Below, piece by piece: positions 14,952-16,693 of a DNA stretch of 16,693 nt. The stretch comes from Syntrophomonas sp. UBA4922 (GTDB lineage: Bacteria; Bacillota; Syntrophomonadia; Syntrophomonadales; Syntrophomonadaceae). The stretch is taken from the NCBI GenBank assembly GCA_002398825.1, contig DHBS01000038.1, forward strand, positions 25,803-42,495, in the 5' to 3' direction. Both the position numbers and the translations under genes were made by a program. The notes beneath the pieces are model-generated. The model searched no databases, was not told where the DNA came from, and saw only the letters and a program-made list of their open reading frames with translations. How positions within the stretch are numbered: the stretch's first letter is position 1; each line of letters begins with the position of its first letter.

Positions 14952-15704
14952 ATGACCGTATCACCAGCAGTTCCAAAATCATGGTATTTACCGTCCAAAC
15001 CGCATAAGTTTTGCCCGGGATGCGGGCACGGTATCGTTTTGAAAGCCCTGGGCGAGGTCATCGACGAACTGAACATACAAGATAAAACCATCTTTGGTTG
15101 TGATATAGGATGCTCGCTGTTATCCTGGAATTTTTTTAATTGTGACAGCACCCAAACCCATCATGGCCGGACCACACCGGTTATGGTCGGCATCAAACGC
15201 AGTCGTCCAGAATTGGTCACAATAGGTTATATGGGCGACGGCGGCGGGTACTCTATCGGTTCCCAGCATTTGCTCAATGCAGCGGTGCGCAATGAAAAAG
15301 TCACATTGATACTGGTTAACAACACCAACTACGGTATGACCGGCGGTCAAATGGCTCCTACCACCCTGCCCGGCCAGAAAACCGAGACTACACCTTATGG
15401 CAGGGACACCGATGTTACCGGATATCCCACCAAAGGACCGGAGTTTCTCAATGCATTGACCCAGGATGACGCCTATATCGCCAGGGCTACCGTATCCAAC
15501 TATCGCCAGTTGAAACGCTTCATCAAGAATGCCCTGCGCAATCAAATCGAAGGCCATGGCTTTTCATTTGTTGAGGTCTTATCTACCTGTCCCACCAACT
15601 GGAGGACCAATGCGCAACAAACCTTACATTTTCTTGAAGATGAAATGGAGAAATACTTCCCGGTCGGGGAGTTAAAGAATCCTCTGGGAAAGGGGGATAA
15701 ATAA
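14952..15704 (+). CDS. korB: 2-oxoacid:ferredoxin oxidoreductase beta subunit (thiamine diphosphate-binding)
   Basis: Subunit binding the diphosphate of the cofactor and a [4Fe-4S] cluster. In 250 residues I see KFCPGCGHGIVLKAL (19-33) with C21 and C24, C50 and C54 (GCDIGCS), the cofactor motif GDGGGYSIGSQHLLNA (95-110) ending in LVNNTNYGMTGGQMAPTT (121-138), and CPTNW (213-217), which supplies the last likely cluster Cys. This is the full set expected for beta subunits of the KOR/VOR type. GGAAGGGGG (14932-14940) precedes the ATG by 11 bases. The stop is directly followed by the ATG of the gamma gene with no gap, so the two are probably translated together. Confidence 0.93.
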   Translation: MTVSPAVPKSWYLPSKPHKFCPGCGHGIVLKALGEVIDELNIQDKTIFGCDIGCSLLSWNFFNCDSTQTHHGRTTPVMVGIKRSRPELVTIGYMGDGGGYSIGSQHLLNAAVRNEKVTLILVNNTNYGMTGGQMAPTTLPGQKTETTPYGRDTDVTGYPTKGPEFLNALTQDDAYIARATVSNYRQLKRFIKNALRNQIEGHGFSFVEVLSTCPTNWRTNAQQTLHFLEDEMEKYFPVGELKNPLGKGDK

Positions 15705-16292
15705 ATGTCCTTAATTAAGATCGCCCTGGCCGGAGAAGGCGGGCAAGGGGTTCAATCTATTGCCGAGATAATGGCGGAAGCAGCTTATAATCAAAACATG
15801 CAAACCATTTACATTCCCAACTTTGGACTGGAGCAAAGGGGCGGCGTATCCATCGCTTTCCTTCAATTCAGTGACCGGCGCATCGGCGCTCCCAAATTCA
15901 ATAAAGCCGATGTGGTCATAGCCCTCAGTGAACGGGCTATCGGCCGTACAGCAGGATACTCTGACGAAAATACCATTTTTATGTATGACAACAGTTATCC
16001 GATACCCGAAGCTGAATTCCCGGAAAAAGCCAAGAAGGTTATTGGCATACCTGCCATCGAAATTGCGAATAATAAGCTGCATCCCCGGGTATTTAATATC
16101 ATTATAATGGGGGCGGCCATCGGGCTGACTAAAATCGTGTCATTCGAGGCCGCCAAAGAAGCCCTGATACACAAATTGGCCTATAAGTTTGAGAAGGATC
16201 CGAATCTTAAAGAATTGAATTTCAAAGCACTGCAAATGGGAAAAGAAATGGCTGAAGCATCTATGCAGGAAGGAGTGGAAGTGCGTGCCTAA
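15705..16292 (+). CDS. korC: 2-oxoacid:ferredoxin oxidoreductase gamma subunit
   Basis: Gamma subunit of 195 residues, associated with coenzyme A binding in this enzyme class. The glycine-rich opening IKIALAGEGGQGVQSIAEIM (4-23) and NFGLEQRGGVSIAFLQFSD (39-57) are the family signatures, followed by KADVVIALSE (67-76) and a C-terminal region with FNIIIMGAAIGL. GGGGGA at 15691-15696, inside the end of korB, serves as ribosome binding site. The last eight bases overlap the delta subunit gene. No missing motif or truncation is seen. Substrate specificity cannot be read from it. Confidence 0.93.
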   Translation: MSLIKIALAGEGGQGVQSIAEIMAEAAYNQNMQTIYIPNFGLEQRGGVSIAFLQFSDRRIGAPKFNKADVVIALSERAIGRTAGYSDENTIFMYDNSYPIPEAEFPEKAKKVIGIPAIEIANNKLHPRVFNIIIMGAAIGLTKIVSFEAAKEALIHKLAYKFEKDPNLKELNFKALQMGKEMAEASMQEGVEVRA

Positions 16293-16554
16293 AGAAATGA
16301 AACCGATTTCGACCGAATTGGACAGGGCAATTTTTCACATCTTTCCCCAGTTTTGCAAAGGATGCGGGTTGTGCAAAGAGAAATGCCCCAACGATGTCTT
16401 GATCTGGTCGGAGAAACTTGGGGTATATGGCACCCCTTCAGTCAAGCCCAAAGACGAGGACAGCTGTATCGCCTGCAGTTTATGTGAAATGATATGTCCG
16501 GATGCGGCTATATATATCGAAAAGAAAGCCAAAAAGAAAAAGGCAGCACAGTAG
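16285..16554 (+). CDS. korD: 2-oxoacid:ferredoxin oxidoreductase delta subunit (2[4Fe-4S] ferredoxin)
   Basis: Ferredoxin-like subunit of 89 residues that passes electrons from the catalytic subunits to external ferredoxin. Two complete [4Fe-4S] motifs are present: C24/C27/C30/C34 (FCKGCGLCKEKCP) and C61/C64/C67/C71 (SCIACSLCEMICP). The tail is very lysine-rich (EKKAKKKKAA). The start is taken as GTG 16285, overlapping the gamma gene by eight bases, because GGAAGGAG (16268-16275) is nine bases upstream; ATG 16297 is a less likely alternative. Having the delta gene last rather than first differs from some archaeal and clostridial vor/kor operons but is seen in others. Confidence 0.92.
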   Translation: MPKEMKPISTELDRAIFHIFPQFCKGCGLCKEKCPNDVLIWSEKLGVYGTPSVKPKDEDSCIACSLCEMICPDAAIYIEKKAKKKKAAQ

Positions 16555-16576
16555 AGTATTTTATAGCAACTTTGAG

Positions 16577-16610
16577 ATAAACACTCCCACCTGGTGTGCG
16601 GGGTGTTTAT
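16577..16610 (+). terminator. Stem-loop after the kor operon, probable terminator
   Basis: ATAAACACTCC (16577-16587) pairs with GGGGTGTTTAT (16600-16610) over 11 bp including one G-U pair, with a 12-base loop, 22 bases after the korD stop. There is no direct T-run after it, only TCATTTTATTT about ten bases later, so termination may be weak or factor-assisted. Confidence 0.55.
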
Positions 16611-16637
16611 TGCCGCATAGTCATTTTATTTAAGTTC

Positions 16638-16666
16638 TTGACATCTATTAGGGACAATGATAATAT
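16638..16666 (+). promoter_or_regulatory. Candidate promoter for a gene beyond the window
   Basis: A perfect TTGACA (16638-16643) is followed after 17 bases by TAATAT (16661-16666), with other AT-rich -10 options overlapping (TATAAT 16664-16669 at 20 bases). Transcription would start near 16673 and leave the window at its end. Confidence 0.5.
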
Positions 16667-16693
16667 AATTCTTGCGCGCACGACAGGTAAAAC

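Noticed and set aside
1..16693. CRISPR arrays, transposons, integrases, toxin-antitoxin or phage genes
   Set aside because: No direct repeat arrays, transposase or recombinase motifs, or small toxin-like pairs were seen on either strand.

Overview
The window reads as a chromosomal contig end from a low-to-mid-GC anaerobic Firmicute of the class Clostridia. The evidence is the conserved block of large SRP RNA (with Alu domain), dnaX, ybaB, recR, yaaL (DUF2508) and bofA, together with an [FeFe]-hydrogenase and a four-subunit 2-oxoacid:ferredoxin oxidoreductase. The HydB/HydA pair resembles those of syntrophic fatty-acid oxidisers, so a Syntrophomonadales-like bacterium is my best guess, but I cannot prove it from sequence alone. 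All genes are on the + strand. Bases 1-15 are an Illumina adapter remnant, not genome.

Region 1 (16-3586) carries the 3' part of hydB (NuoF-like flavoprotein, cut by the contig end) and complete hydA, the catalytic [FeFe]-hydrogenase subunit. Together with a HydC/NuoE-like subunit expected upstream, they would couple NADH oxidation to H2 formation. Region 2 (3624-9245) starts with its own candidate promoter. It encodes a BMP-type binding lipoprotein, a double ABC ATPase and two BPD_transp_2 permeases, which is a purine/nucleoside-type importer. It ends in a decayed adenine deaminase gene that is frameshifted and has lost about its last 60%.

Region 3 (9213-12936) begins with a strong extended -10 promoter only a few bases past the adenine deaminase homology. 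It gives the SRP RNA and its terminator, then dnaX-ybaB-recR-yaaL-bofA, closed by a clear intrinsic terminator. This is a housekeeping replication/repair cluster with a sporulation gene at its end. Region 4 (13027-16610) has a near-consensus sigma-A promoter driving a small P-loop ATPase of unknown role followed by the alpha, beta, gamma and delta (ferredoxin) subunits of a 2-oxoacid:ferredoxin oxidoreductase. A stem-loop closes it, and a last promoter points out of the window.

Most of this is core genome. I did not find a clear new defence, mobile or biosynthetic system. The items most worth a second look are: (a) a perfect 10-bp hairpin between the only Shine-Dalgarno-like sequence and the start codon of the ABC ATPase; (b) the adenine deaminase remnant fused close to the SRP RNA promoter; (c) a 9-bp stem that buries the yaaL Shine-Dalgarno; (d) a run of ten G in recR plus a diverged TOPRIM segment; (e) the uncharacterised P-loop ATPase that leads the oxidoreductase operon and has an abnormal start context.
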